64,000 bases of DNA from Flavobacterium zhairuonense (GCF_004352915.1 NZ_SJSY01000066.1:122104-186103); one strand, 5' to 3'; counted from the stretch's first letter, positions 34,287 through 43,131 are shown. Notes: generated from the sequence alone by a model not told the origin. Made by a program: numbers and translations.

Positions 34287-36566
34287 ATGCAAAACGTTTC
34301 AGAAGCTGCTGCTTACACTTTACAATTCATAAATCAGACGCAAAAATCTATTTTTCTTACTGGAAAAGCCGGTACGGGAAAGACGACTCTTTTGCGTGAA
34401 ATTATTGCTACAACACACAAAAACACTGTGGTTGTGGCGCCTACAGGTATTGCGGCGCTTAATGCTGGCGGTGTTACGATTCACTCGATGTTTCAGTTGC
34501 CATTTTCGGCTTTTCTTCCCACTTATGAAGAGAGTTCTCAGTTTACCGAAACTGTGAAATTTGAGAACAAAGAATCGCTTCGACGACATTTCAAAATGAA
34601 CAATGTGAAGCGAAATGTGATTCGAAATATGGAGCTGCTAATTATTGATGAAGTCAGCATGCTTCGTGCTGATTTACTGGATGCTATCGATTTTATGATG
34701 CAGACAGTTCGTAGAAATACACGCGCTTTTGGAGGTGTTCAAGTACTTTTTATTGGTGATTTGTTGCAGCTTCCGCCAGTAATTCGGGATGAGGAATGGA
34801 GAACTTTGCGCAATTATTATAAAGGAAAATTCTTTTTCCATTCGCATGTAATTCAGCAAAATCCGCCTTTGTATATTGAATTATCTAAGATTTACCGTCA
34901 AAGTGATGATGTTTTTATTTCTGTTTTGAATAATCTTCGAAACAATCAAATTTCCAAAGATGATATTCAGGTTTTAAATCAATACGTCAAACCTGATTTT
35001 GATTTAAAAATGAATCCGGGATATATCACGCTGACGACGCATAATGCTAAAGCAGATACAATCAACGAGCAAGCAATCAGCGATTTGCCAGGAAATGAAT
35101 TCAGTTTTCAGCCTTTTGTAGTTGGTGATTTTCCGGAGAAAATTTTTCCTGTTGAAGAAAATTTGAAGTTGAAAGTTGGCGCTCAAGTAATGTTCGTAAA
35201 GAACGATTTATCTTTTGAAAAAAGATATTTCAACGGAAAAATGGGCGTGATAAAATCACTTTCGGCAGAAGAAATTTTCGTTCATTTTCCTGAAGAAAAT
35301 AAAACTATCGAAGTTGAAAAATACGAATGGAAAAACATTCGCTACAAGGTAAATGAACTCACAAAAGAGATTGAGGAAGAAGTTTTAGGCACATTTGCGC
35401 ATTATCCAATCAAATTGGCGTGGGCCATTACGGTGCACAAAAGCCAAGGTCTGACTTTTGAGAAAGCTGCGCTTGATGTATCGCAAGTTTTTCTTCCCGG
35501 ACAAGCCTACGTAGCACTTTCTCGTTTAACGTCTTTAAATGGGCTTGTTTTGCTTTCTTCGATGCAAATGAATGGACTTTCGAACGATCAAGATGTCATG
35601 GATTATGCTTTGAACAAAGCAACCGAAGACGATTTGAAAAATTCGCTTCATTTTGAAACCAAAAATTTTATTCATAACTATTTGATTAACAGTTTTAATT
35701 GGACAGATTTGGCTCAAGAATGGCGAAATCATAGATTTAGTTACAATGAAAATGCTACAAGTTCTGAAAAATCAAAACATTCGGTTTGGGCGCATAAACG
35801 TTTGGATTCAATTGAAAGTTTGGTAGATCCTTCGCAGAAATTCATAAATCAGCTCAATAAAATTTTCAGCAATCAAACTGTCGATTTGATTTTTGTAAAA
35901 GAAAGAGTAGAGGCGGCGTATGATTATTTTTTCAAGCCGATGGATAAATTGGTTACTGATCTTTTAACTAAAATGGCTGAAATTCAGAAATTTAAAAAAG
36001 TAAAAGAGTTTTACGAAGAATTGTCTGTTTTGGACGATTTGCAGACTAAAGCTGTTTTGCGATTAATGAAAGCCAAATTGCTTATGGAAATTGTCGTTTC
36101 CCGTGAAACAATCAGTAAAGAAAGCTTGACTTCTCCAGCCATTAAAAATTATAAAACGGATAAAATTTCGAGAATCCGTGATGAGTTTAAAATGACCAAT
36201 ACAGACATGTTTCAAGTCGAAGAGCCTGCAATGCGTTATTCGTCTAAAAAATTGGATAAAACAGCCGAAAAAGGACCAAAAAAGACCACAGTTGAAGAAA
36301 CGCACGAACTTTGGCTGGAGAAAAATTCTATTGAGGATATTGCACGAATCAGAAAAATAACCAAACAGACGGTTGAAACACATTTGATAAAATTGATTCA
36401 GGCTAAGAAAATTGAAATTTCTGAAGTACTTCCGGATGATAAAATTTTAGCACTTCGAGATGCTTTTGAATTTTATCAAGAAGAATCATTAGCGCCGTTA
36501 AAAGAAAAATATGGTGATGAATTTACTTGGGATGAACTTAAAATGTTCAAAGCTAGTATAAACTGA
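34287..36566 (+). CDS. PIF1/RecD2-like ATP-dependent DNA helicase
   Basis: 759 residues from ATG 34287; the in-frame TTG 21 bp upstream overlaps the -7 element TATTTTTG (34261-34268) and is not used. Walker A GKAGTGKTTLLREI (about 27-40), Walker B LIIDEVSML, GDLLQLPP, VHKSQGLTFEKA and YVALSRLTSLNGLVLLS are the SF1B helicase motifs. The last ~100 residues form a winged helix-turn-helix (LWLEKNSIEDIARIRKITKQTVETHLIKLI). Such helicases resolve structured DNA and restart forks. Within the gene, 36095-36110 is a near-match to parS. Confidence 0.85.
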   Translation: MQNVSEAAAYTLQFINQTQKSIFLTGKAGTGKTTLLREIIATTHKNTVVVAPTGIAALNAGGVTIHSMFQLPFSAFLPTYEESSQFTETVKFENKESLRRHFKMNNVKRNVIRNMELLIIDEVSMLRADLLDAIDFMMQTVRRNTRAFGGVQVLFIGDLLQLPPVIRDEEWRTLRNYYKGKFFFHSHVIQQNPPLYIELSKIYRQSDDVFISVLNNLRNNQISKDDIQVLNQYVKPDFDLKMNPGYITLTTHNAKADTINEQAISDLPGNEFSFQPFVVGDFPEKIFPVEENLKLKVGAQVMFVKNDLSFEKRYFNGKMGVIKSLSAEEIFVHFPEENKTIEVEKYEWKNIRYKVNELTKEIEEEVLGTFAHYPIKLAWAITVHKSQGLTFEKAALDVSQVFLPGQAYVALSRLTSLNGLVLLSSMQMNGLSNDQDVMDYALNKATEDDLKNSLHFETKNFIHNYLINSFNWTDLAQEWRNHRFSYNENATSSEKSKHSVWAHKRLDSIESLVDPSQKFINQLNKIFSNQTVDLIFVKERVEAAYDYFFKPMDKLVTDLLTKMAEIQKFKKVKEFYEELSVLDDLQTKAVLRLMKAKLLMEIVVSRETISKESLTSPAIKNYKTDKISRIRDEFKMTNTDMFQVEEPAMRYSSKKLDKTAEKGPKKTTVEETHELWLEKNSIEDIARIRKITKQTVETHLIKLIQAKKIEISEVLPDDKILALRDAFEFYQEESLAPLKEKYGDEFTWDELKMFKASIN

Positions 36567-36633
36567 TTTTAGATTTTAGATTTTAGATTTTAGATTTTAG
36601 ATTTTAGATTTTAGATTTTAGATTTTAGATTTT
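36565..36633. repeat. Heptamer microsatellite GATTTTA x 9.9
   Basis: 69 bp of an exact 7-bp tandem repeat starting inside the helicase stop codon (TGA at 36564-36566) and running into the intergenic gap. It should be prone to slippage. It is not in a coding frame other than the stop. Confidence 0.95.
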
Positions 36634-36814
36634 CATAAAAACATTATGTAAAATAGAAGTTGAAAATAAAAACAATTCTTAAATACGACATGTAGAGAAT
36701 TGTTCCACGATCAACAAATTAACGATGGTTTTAAATCTCATACGAACTAAATTTAATTTGATTATATTTGATTGTTTTTGTGATAGTTAGTTTTTAATTA
36801 AAAATATTTTTAAG

Positions 36815-37576
36815 ATGAAAAGAAGCTATTTATTTTTAATTCTATCAATTTTAATCTGTAATTATACATTTGCTCAAGAGGCAAGTTCAGACTACCAGAT
36901 ATTTGCAAAGCGGTTTATTGAAAACGTAAAAGACAACAAGAAAGAAGCATTGGCTGATTTGGTTGTTTACCCTTTAAACAGGGAGTATCCACTATCTGAT
37001 ATAATCGACAAAGCTGATTTTTTTAAGCGGTACGACGAAGTATTTGACGCTAGCTTTAAAGATGAAATCATAAAATCTGATCCTTCAAAAAACTGGCATG
37101 ATATGGGTTTGCGGGGTGTAATGCTTGACAAGGGAAGCATTTGGCTCGATGTAGAAGGACGTCTGACAGCAGTTAATTATTTGTCGAAATTTGAAATTGA
37201 TCTCAGAAAGAAACTTATCGATGCGCAGAAAAATGACTTAGATGCAAGTATTGCTTATTTCCAGACTCCAATATGCATTTTAGAAACGTCTAAATTTATC
37301 ATCAGGATCGATGATCTGGGTAAAAATAATTATCGTTTTGCATCATGGGCAATCGGAAAAAAGATGAGCGAAAAGCCCGATATGATTCTTTACAAGGGTA
37401 AACTTATTGTCGAAGGAATTGGCGGTAATCATCAATATGAATTTGCAAATGATAAGTATACTTACGAATGCGCAATTATAATTTTAGGCGAAAAAAATTC
37501 GCCTCCGGCGAGATTTACGATATATCAAGGCAGTAAAAAAATACTTCTTCAAGATGCTAAAATTGTTTCACGATAA
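36815..37576 (+). CDS. Secreted protein of unknown function
   Basis: 253 residues with a signal peptide (MKRSYLFLILSILICNYTFAQ). The N-terminal part (FIENVKDNKKEALADLVVYPLNREYPLSDIIDKADFFKRYDEVFD) resembles the NTF2-like pattern of small secreted proteins; the middle holds a strand-rich KLIVEGIGGNHQYEFANDKYTYECAIIILG. I do not recognise the family. A TATATTTG element at 36773-36780 could be its -7 box. Confidence 0.65.
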   Translation: MKRSYLFLILSILICNYTFAQEASSDYQIFAKRFIENVKDNKKEALADLVVYPLNREYPLSDIIDKADFFKRYDEVFDASFKDEIIKSDPSKNWHDMGLRGVMLDKGSIWLDVEGRLTAVNYLSKFEIDLRKKLIDAQKNDLDASIAYFQTPICILETSKFIIRIDDLGKNNYRFASWAIGKKMSEKPDMILYKGKLIVEGIGGNHQYEFANDKYTYECAIIILGEKNSPPARFTIYQGSKKILLQDAKIVSR

Positions 37577-37612
37577 ACAAAAGCCGATTCAAAACTGAAT
37601 CGGCTTTTGTTT
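37575..37612. terminator. Bidirectional terminator of convergent genes
   Basis: AAACAAAAGCCGATTC and GAATCGGCTTTTGTTT form a 16-bp stem with a 6-nt loop. Confidence 0.85.
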
Positions 37613-38054
37613 ATAGCGTTGAAATCACTTTTTCAAGCTCTTTTTGCTGCGTTATTTGCGTTAATTTTAATTTTTGAATGCTCACCTCATTTTCTTTTGT
37701 TTTAATGCGCTGTTTCGTTATTTCTTCCTCAGAAAGGGAAGTCGTAGCAATTTTGTTCTCTAATTTTTGATTCGTCGATTGCAGTTTTTCAATTTTGCTT
37801 TTTGTCGCCTTTAAATTATTTTCGTTTTTAACGAGATTTTTCTTTTTATTTTCAACCTCTTTCAACTTTCGTTTTAATTCGGTTATTTTACTGTCAAGCG
37901 CTTTATGATTTTGATCAGAAAGATTTTTTAAGTCGGCATCAATCTTCTTCTGTTCTAATTCTAAAGTTTTTGAATCTGTATTGGTTTGTTGCGCAAAGAA
38001 ATAAGTGCTGTTCATTAGGAAAATAAGCAATGCGATAATTTTAAAGCTTTTCAT
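37611..38054 (-). CDS. Secreted coiled-coil protein
   Basis: 147 residues with a signal peptide (IALLIFLMNSTYFFAQQ) followed by an almost continuous heptad-type helix of Lys, Glu, Leu and Asn up to the C-terminus (TQITQQKELEKVISTL). No catalytic motif. Probably a small periplasmic coiled coil; conservation cannot be judged. It converges with the preceding secreted gene. Confidence 0.6.
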   Translation of the reverse strand: MKSFKIIALLIFLMNSTYFFAQQTNTDSKTLELEQKKIDADLKNLSDQNHKALDSKITELKRKLKEVENKKKNLVKNENNLKATKSKIEKLQSTNQKLENKIATTSLSEEEITKQRIKTKENEVSIQKLKLTQITQQKELEKVISTL

Positions 38055-38144
38055 TTTTTTTTTTTGAATTTAATTAAAAGCTAAAGTATCAGATGAAAAT
38101 AAGGCGTAATACCACAGAAGAATTTAAAAACAGCAAAATAGGAC

Positions 38145-38180
38145 AAAAAAAATCCTATTCAATTCGAATAGGATTTTTTG
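38145..38180 (-). terminator. Terminator of the HU-SPOR gene
   Basis: AAAATCCTATTC and GAATAGGATTTT pair; on the minus strand a T-run follows. Confidence 0.8.
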
Positions 38181-38186
38181 AGAATT

Positions 38187-39152
38187 TTATAAGTTTTCGA
38201 CTAATATCCAGGCATCTGGATTTTCGCCTTTTTGTATTTCTTTTTGAGCTTTAGTAGCTTCGGCCATAGTTGCATAACTTCCGTATAAAACAGGAAATAA
38301 ACCGTGTTTGTTTTCGCCAAGCATACGTGCTTTATAACCATCTTTTATCAATTGATCATAAGCTTTTTTAGCGTTTGCTTCACTTCTAAAAGCGCCGGCC
38401 ATAATGTGATAAGGCATTAATTTGGCTTCTGGAGTTTCTACTTTTGCAGAATCAACCGAAAGTGTTACTGCAGGCAAAGGATTTTGGATAAAGAAAGTCG
38501 CTTCCTGAATTTTGTTTTCTACTTTTTTCTGAACAGCACTTTCGACAACTAGAGTTTGAGAATCAATTTGATTTTGGTACAAAGGATAGCCAATACTTCC
38601 GGTAATACCAAGTCCTAAAATGAAAATGGCTGCATATTTCAGTAAAGAATTTGAAGATTTTGTTTCCTCTTCACCAAAAAGAGCAACCGTTTCTTTTTCT
38701 GTAATTTCTTCCAATTTGCGCTCAAAAATTTCTTTTTTCACAACAGGTGAAATAAACGGACTTAGTCCAAAGGAAGTTGCTAAATAGTTGGTTTGATCAT
38801 TTGGAGTGAAAATGATATTTTTTTCAGAATTCAGACGAATTTCACCTATATTTTTCAAGCTTATCGTACCATCTTCTTCAAGCGTTTTTTTCCAGCTTAA
38901 AACTTCAAATGCAATTGCGCTCACGGCAAAACCATACGATGTTTTTTCAGCATTTGCTATGTGATTGGCAAGCAAACCGTCGTTGTTTTTTAAATGACTG
39001 TTGAAAGAAATCAACTTCTTAGGTGGAGAAAACGAATTTGTGTTTTCATTCACTTGTGCCGACTGAGTTTCTGTTAAAAATGCACCAAATCCGGGAACCG
39101 TTACACACTGATAACGATACAATAACTGTCCTATGTAGTTTTCAATTTTCAT
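38187..39152 (-). CDS. HU-like (CCDC81-type) and SPOR domain membrane protein
   Basis: 321 residues. The N-terminal ~60 residues (IENYIGQLLYRYQCVTVPGFGAFLTE) are of the prokaryotic CCDC81/HU-like type, followed by a second HU-like half. A membrane helix (about 170-190) leads to a C-terminal SPOR domain (YHIMAGAFRSEANAKKAYDQLIKDGYKARML ... GLFPVLYGSYATMAEATKAQKEI, about 245-310). SPOR domains bind denuded peptidoglycan at division sites. A DNA- or protein-binding front with a septal anchor suggests a link between chromosome and division, which is an inference. Divergent from dprA. Confidence 0.8.
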   Translation of the reverse strand: MKIENYIGQLLYRYQCVTVPGFGAFLTETQSAQVNENTNSFSPPKKLISFNSHLKNNDGLLANHIANAEKTSYGFAVSAIAFEVLSWKKTLEEDGTISLKNIGEIRLNSEKNIIFTPNDQTNYLATSFGLSPFISPVVKKEIFERKLEEITEKETVALFGEEETKSSNSLLKYAAIFILGLGITGSIGYPLYQNQIDSQTLVVESAVQKKVENKIQEATFFIQNPLPAVTLSVDSAKVETPEAKLMPYHIMAGAFRSEANAKKAYDQLIKDGYKARMLGENKHGLFPVLYGSYATMAEATKAQKEIQKGENPDAWILVENL

Positions 39153-39190
39153 AGTAACAAAGTTATGGAACGAATATAGTTATCAAAATT

Positions 39191-39233
39191 TTATTCACAA
39201 TTTTTATTAACAATTCGGATTATTTTATAGACA
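39191..39233. promoter_or_regulatory. Three DnaA-box-like 9-mers between HU-SPOR gene and dprA
   Basis: TTATTCACA (39191), TTATTAACA (39204) and TTATAGACA (39225) are in the same orientation within 43 bp. Only the first is one base off TTATCCACA. Either DnaA control of a promoter, a second origin candidate, or chance in an AT-rich gap. Confidence 0.3.
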
Positions 39234-39390
39234 ATTCGTTTTCAATTATTTAAATAAATGTCGTTCTAATTTTTAGGTGTACTAATTTTATAAATCACTA
39301 TTTTTATTAGGAAATTACTTTATTTTAGTGATATTTGCGCTTTAAAACTGTTTTAGTTTTCGGTTCTATTTTACATAATGTTTTTTGAAA

Positions 39391-40491
39391 ATGTCAGATC
39401 AGGAATTATTTTACTTGTTAGCCTTGCTCAAAGTGGATGGAGTAGGAGATATTATGGCCAAAAAATTGGTAAAGCATTGCGGAAGTGCAGAAGCAGTTTT
39501 TAAAGCAAAAGCGGTTAAAATTGCCGGTATTGATGGAATTGGCGCCGTTTTGCTTAAAAATTTGAAGGATAAAAGTGTTTTTGAGAAAGCTAGTTTTGAA
39601 TTAGAGTTCATCCGCAAAGAGAAAATAAATGTCTCCTATTTTCAAGATGATGATTATCCGGATCGCTTGAAACACTGCATAGATGCTCCGGTTCTGATTT
39701 TTACTTCTGGAAACATAAACTTGAAGAACAAAAAGTTAATCAGTATTGTGGGCACACGTCAAGTTACTTCGTACGGAATTGATTTTTGCAAAAAACTTAT
39801 TGAAGATCTTGTTCCTCTTGATCCAGTAATCGTAAGTGGATTTGCTTATGGAGTTGATATCGTGGCGCATCAATTGGCAATGGAAAATAATCTGCAAACA
39901 ATTGGTGTTTTGGCACATGGCCTTAATCAAGTTTATCCGAGAACACACAAAAAGTACATTGCTAAAATGGAAGAAAACGGTGGATTTATTACTGAATTTT
40001 GGAGTTCTTCAAATCCAGATAAAGAAAAATTTGTTCGCCGAAACCGGATTGTAGCTGGAATGACCGAAGCTACCGTTGTAATTGAATCTGCAGATAAAGG
40101 CGGTTCTTTAATTACCGCCAATTTAGCAAATGACTACAACAGAGAAGTTTTTGCAGTTCCTGGCCGTGTTTCAGACCGATACAGTCAAGGATGCAATAAC
40201 TTGATAAAAACGCAAAGAGCAAATGTTTTGACTAGTGCGGCCGATTTGATTTATGTGCTGAATTGGGATCTTGAAAATAAACCAAAAACGGTACAAAGAC
40301 AGCTTTTTGTAGAATTAGATCCTGATGAAGAAGTAATTTATAATTTCTTGATTAAAAATGGAAAAGAGCTTCTGGATATCATTGCATTAGAATGTAATTT
40401 TCCAATTTTTAGATTGTCCGGAATACTTTTGAATATGGAGCTTAAGGGTTTGATTAGGCCATTGCCAGGGAAAATGTTTGAAGCGATTTAG
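39391..40491 (+). CDS. dprA: DNA-processing protein DprA
   Basis: 366 residues from ATG 39391; the upstream TTG adds two residues and is less likely. Helix-hairpin-helix start (LLALLKVDGVGDIMAKKLVKHCGS), then the Rossmann core with SIVGTRQVTSYG (about 116-127), IVSGFAYGVDIVAHQLAM and GVLAHGLNQVYPRTHKKY, and a C-terminal winged helix (LDIIALECNFPIFRLSGILLNMELKGLI). DprA loads RecA on incoming single strands in natural transformation. No other competence gene is adjacent. Confidence 0.95.
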   Translation: MSDQELFYLLALLKVDGVGDIMAKKLVKHCGSAEAVFKAKAVKIAGIDGIGAVLLKNLKDKSVFEKASFELEFIRKEKINVSYFQDDDYPDRLKHCIDAPVLIFTSGNINLKNKKLISIVGTRQVTSYGIDFCKKLIEDLVPLDPVIVSGFAYGVDIVAHQLAMENNLQTIGVLAHGLNQVYPRTHKKYIAKMEENGGFITEFWSSSNPDKEKFVRRNRIVAGMTEATVVIESADKGGSLITANLANDYNREVFAVPGRVSDRYSQGCNNLIKTQRANVLTSAADLIYVLNWDLENKPKTVQRQLFVELDPDEEVIYNFLIKNGKELLDIIALECNFPIFRLSGILLNMELKGLIRPLPGKMFEAI

Positions 40492-40556
40492 TTGGTTTTT
40501 TAATAGAAAAATTAGCACGAAATGAATTAAAGAATATATTTGTTTTTGAGGATAAG

Positions 40557-40594
40557 AAAAAAGCCTAATAGAAACGAAATCTATTAGGCTTTTA
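40557..40594. terminator. Terminator between convergent dprA and trpS
   Basis: AAAAAAGCCTAATAGA and TCTATTAGGCTTTTATTTT pair around AACGAAA; T-runs on both strands. Confidence 0.8.
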
Positions 40595-40604
40595 TTTTGA
40601 GATT

Positions 40605-41579
40605 TTATTTTTCAAATCCTAAAACATTGCGAACTTTTGCTAAAACGCCATCTGCAACGACAGAAGCTTTTGCGGCGCCTTTTTTCAGCAAGGCATCAAC
40701 TTCTTCAAGATTGTTTATGTAGTAATTGTATTTTTCTCTTTCTGTTTTGAATTTTTCGGTAATCAATTCAAACAAAGCTTGTTTGGCGTGACCGTAACCA
40801 TAATTTCCACCAAGATAATTTGCTCTCATTTGTGCAATTTGCTCTTCATTTGCTAACAAAGAATAAATGGCAAAAGCGTTGCAAGTATCAGGATTTTTTG
40901 GAGCTTCAAGAGGCGTACTATCAGTTTCGATGCTCATCACTTGTTTGCGAAGCGTTTTGTCATCCAGGAAAATATTGATAATATTATTAGCAGATTTACT
41001 CATTTTTCCGCCGTTTGTTCCCGGAATCAACATACTGTCTTCTTGAATTTTAGCTTCTGGAATTACAAAAGTTTCTCCCATTTGATGGTTAAAACGAGAA
41101 GCCACATCGCGAGTGATTTCTAGATGTTGCAATTGGTCTTTTCCAACTGGCACAAATTCAGCATCGTACAAAAGAATGTCGGCTGCCATTAACATCGGAT
41201 AAGTAAAAAGTCCGGCGTTAACATCGTCTAAGCGATCTGATTTATCTTTGAAAGAATGTGCCAAAGTCAATCTTTGGAACGGAAAAAAACAGCTTAAATA
41301 CCAAGTCAATTCGGCAGTTTGAGTCACATCAGATTGTCTGTAGAATGTTACTTTGTCTGGGTTCAGGCCACATGCAAGCCAAGCGGCCGCTGTGCTATAT
41401 GTGTTTTCTCTTAATGTTTTGCCATCTTTGATTTGTGTAATAGAATGCAAATCAGCAATAAACAAATAAGATTCATTTGCAGGATTGTTTGATAATTCAA
41501 TTGCAGGGATAATTGCTCCCAGTAAATTTCCTAAATGTGGCGTTCCTGTACTCTGAACACCCGTAAGTATTTTTGCCAT
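40605..41579 (-). CDS. trpS: Tryptophanyl-tRNA synthetase
   Basis: 324 residues from the ATG complementary to 41577-41579; an upstream TTG would add two residues. Class I motifs TGTPHLGNLLGAI (about 12-24) and GGKMSKSANNII (about 190-201) are present. It charges tRNA-Trp. The size is normal for bacterial TrpRS. Convergent with dprA and divergent from the GxxExxY element. Confidence 0.95.
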   Translation of the reverse strand: MAKILTGVQSTGTPHLGNLLGAIIPAIELSNNPANESYLFIADLHSITQIKDGKTLRENTYSTAAAWLACGLNPDKVTFYRQSDVTQTAELTWYLSCFFPFQRLTLAHSFKDKSDRLDDVNAGLFTYPMLMAADILLYDAEFVPVGKDQLQHLEITRDVASRFNHQMGETFVIPEAKIQEDSMLIPGTNGGKMSKSANNIINIFLDDKTLRKQVMSIETDSTPLEAPKNPDTCNAFAIYSLLANEEQIAQMRANYLGGNYGYGHAKQALFELITEKFKTEREKYNYYINNLEEVDALLKKGAAKASVVADGVLAKVRNVLGFEK

Positions 41580-41673
41580 TCTCAATTTTTTCTGAATTGC
41601 AAATGTCGTAATGTTTTTTCTAACCGCAAAGTTCGTAAGGATATTGCATAAAGTTTTGTTAGTGAATAGTGTT

Positions 41674-41740
41674 TTTTTTAACGCAAAGGGCGCGAAGGAT
41701 TTTCACAAAGGAAAGAAGTTTTTTCGGCGGATAGCTTTGC
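41674..41740 (+). repeat. Left 67-bp inverted repeat flanking the GxxExxY gene
   Basis: 65 of 67 positions match the reverse complement of 42244-42310. It contains TTAACGCAAAGGGCG and GGATTTTCACAAAGG. A weaker match continues about 15 bp inward. Confidence 0.9.
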
Positions 41741-41844
41741 TATGAGTTCGCAAAGTTTTGTGTTTAATGAATTTGAGTTTTTTGAACAATTAGTTTGTTG
41801 TTTTTATTTGTATGAAAATATTTATAAATTTGATATTTTTGAAT

Positions 41845-42222
41845 ATGACTGAAAACGAAATATCAAATATTATAATTGGGCTTGCTATAGATATTCATAA
41901 AAAGCTCGGGCCGGGTTTATTGGAAAATGTTTATAAGGAATGTTTGTTTTATAAAATTAAACAACGTGGACTTTTTGTAGAAAAAGAGAAAGCTTTGCCG
42001 TTGGTTTTTGAAGAAGTTAAACTTGATTGTGGGTATCGTATTGATTTGCTTGTAGAAAATAAGTTTCTAATTGAAATTAAGAGTGTAGAATCGCTTAGTT
42101 TGAATCATTTGGCACAAACTTTAACGTATTTAAAACTTGGAAATTTTAAACTTGGGTTACTGATAAATTTCAATGAAAGTCTCCTAAAAAATGGGATAAG
42201 AAGAGTAATAAACAATTTATAG
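41845..42222 (+). CDS. GxxExxY protein (PDDEXK-type)
   Basis: 125 residues from ATG 41845 (MTENEISNIIIGLAIDIHKKLGPGLLENVYKECLFYKI), the family's usual opening; ATG 41812 adds 11 hydrophobic residues and is less likely. The name-giving motif GPGLLENVY is at about residues 22-30. LDCGYRIDLLVENKFLIEIKSVESL carries the D...ExK of the PD-(D/E)XK nuclease superfamily. No activity has been shown for the family as far as I know. It stands alone between two 67-bp inverted repeats. Confidence 0.88.
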   Translation: MTENEISNIIIGLAIDIHKKLGPGLLENVYKECLFYKIKQRGLFVEKEKALPLVFEEVKLDCGYRIDLLVENKFLIEIKSVESLSLNHLAQTLTYLKLGNFKLGLLINFNESLLKNGIRRVINNL

Positions 42223-42243
42223 ATTTAGCTTTGTGAACTTACT

Positions 42244-42310
42244 GCAAAGCTATCCGCAGAAAAAACTTCTTTCCTTTGTGAAAATCCTTTGCGCCCTTTG
42301 CGTTAAAAAA
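42244..42310 (-). repeat. Right 67-bp inverted repeat flanking the GxxExxY gene
   Basis: Near-identical reverse complement of 41674-41740 (two mismatches), starting 22 bp after the gene's stop. The gene-plus-repeats unit spans 637 bp. Confidence 0.9.
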
Positions 42311-42356
42311 CCAACGACACAGAAAGAAATCTCTATAAAATTCATTTCTGTTTTCT

Positions 42357-42364
42357 TACTTTTG
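42357..42364 (+). promoter_or_regulatory. -7 element just upstream of the acyltransferase ATG
   Basis: TACTTTTG ends 5 bp before the ATG at 42370, so a transcript from it would start at or next to the start codon. No matching -33 element is obvious. Confidence 0.4.
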
Positions 42365-42369
42365 AAGTT

Positions 42370-43125
42370 ATGAAAATATTTAAAATTACTTTTTGGGTGC
42401 TTTGGCGCATTTGGTTTTATGTTTTAATGGCCATTCCGATATTGATTATGTTGCCGTTTTTGCTGATTTCTATCATATCAGAGCGTGGATACCCTTATTT
42501 TTTTAAAATGGCCCGCATTTGGGCTAAATTTATCCTTTTCGGGATGGGTTTTTATTACAAAGTAAAGCGCGAACAAAAGCTTATCAAACATACAAGCTAC
42601 ATGATTGTTGCAAATCATACTTCGATGACAGATATTATGCTGATGCTTGCCCTTATTAAAAATCCTTTTGTTTTTGTGGGAAAGAAGGAATTGGTAAAGA
42701 TTCCGCTATTTGGATTTTTCTATAAAAGAACTTGTATTTTAGTAGATAGAAACTCTTCAAAAAGCAAAAATGAAGTTTTTAAAAGAGCCCAAAACCGTTT
42801 AAATCAAGGTTTAAGTATTTGTATTTTTCCTGAAGGAGGTGTTCCAGATGACGAAAGTATTTTGCTGGATGAGTTTAAAGACGGAGCATTTCGTTTGGCA
42901 ATAGAGCATCAAATTCCGATTGTTCCAATTGTTTTTCCAGACAATAAAGATCGGTTTTCGTACACTTTTTTTAGTGGAAGTCCTGGAAAAATGCGCGCAA
43001 AAATTCTTCCATTTGTAGAAACAAGCGGTGTGACAAGCGATCATCGAAAAGAGCTTCGGGATCAAGTAAGACAAATGATTTACAATGAATTGATTGAATT
43101 TCAGAAAAAAGATTCTAAAAAATAA
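42370..43125 (+). CDS. 1-acyl-sn-glycerol-3-phosphate acyltransferase family protein
   Basis: 251 residues. Two membrane helices at the N-terminus (FWVLWRIWFYVLMAIPILIMLPFLLIS), then the HX4D catalytic motif NHTSMTD (about 76-82) and FPEGG (about 154-158) of PlsC-type enzymes. It transfers an acyl chain to lysophosphatidate or a related lysolipid at the inner membrane. The exact acceptor is not certain. Followed by a strong terminator. Confidence 0.88.
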   Translation: MKIFKITFWVLWRIWFYVLMAIPILIMLPFLLISIISERGYPYFFKMARIWAKFILFGMGFYYKVKREQKLIKHTSYMIVANHTSMTDIMLMLALIKNPFVFVGKKELVKIPLFGFFYKRTCILVDRNSSKSKNEVFKRAQNRLNQGLSICIFPEGGVPDDESILLDEFKDGAFRLAIEHQIPIVPIVFPDNKDRFSYTFFSGSPGKMRAKILPFVETSGVTSDHRKELRDQVRQMIYNELIEFQKKDSKK

Positions 43126-43131
43126 AAACAG

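Noticed and set aside
36703..36720. TTGTTCCACGATCAACAA as a parS site
   Set aside because: Only the left half matches parS; the CACGTG centre is lost.
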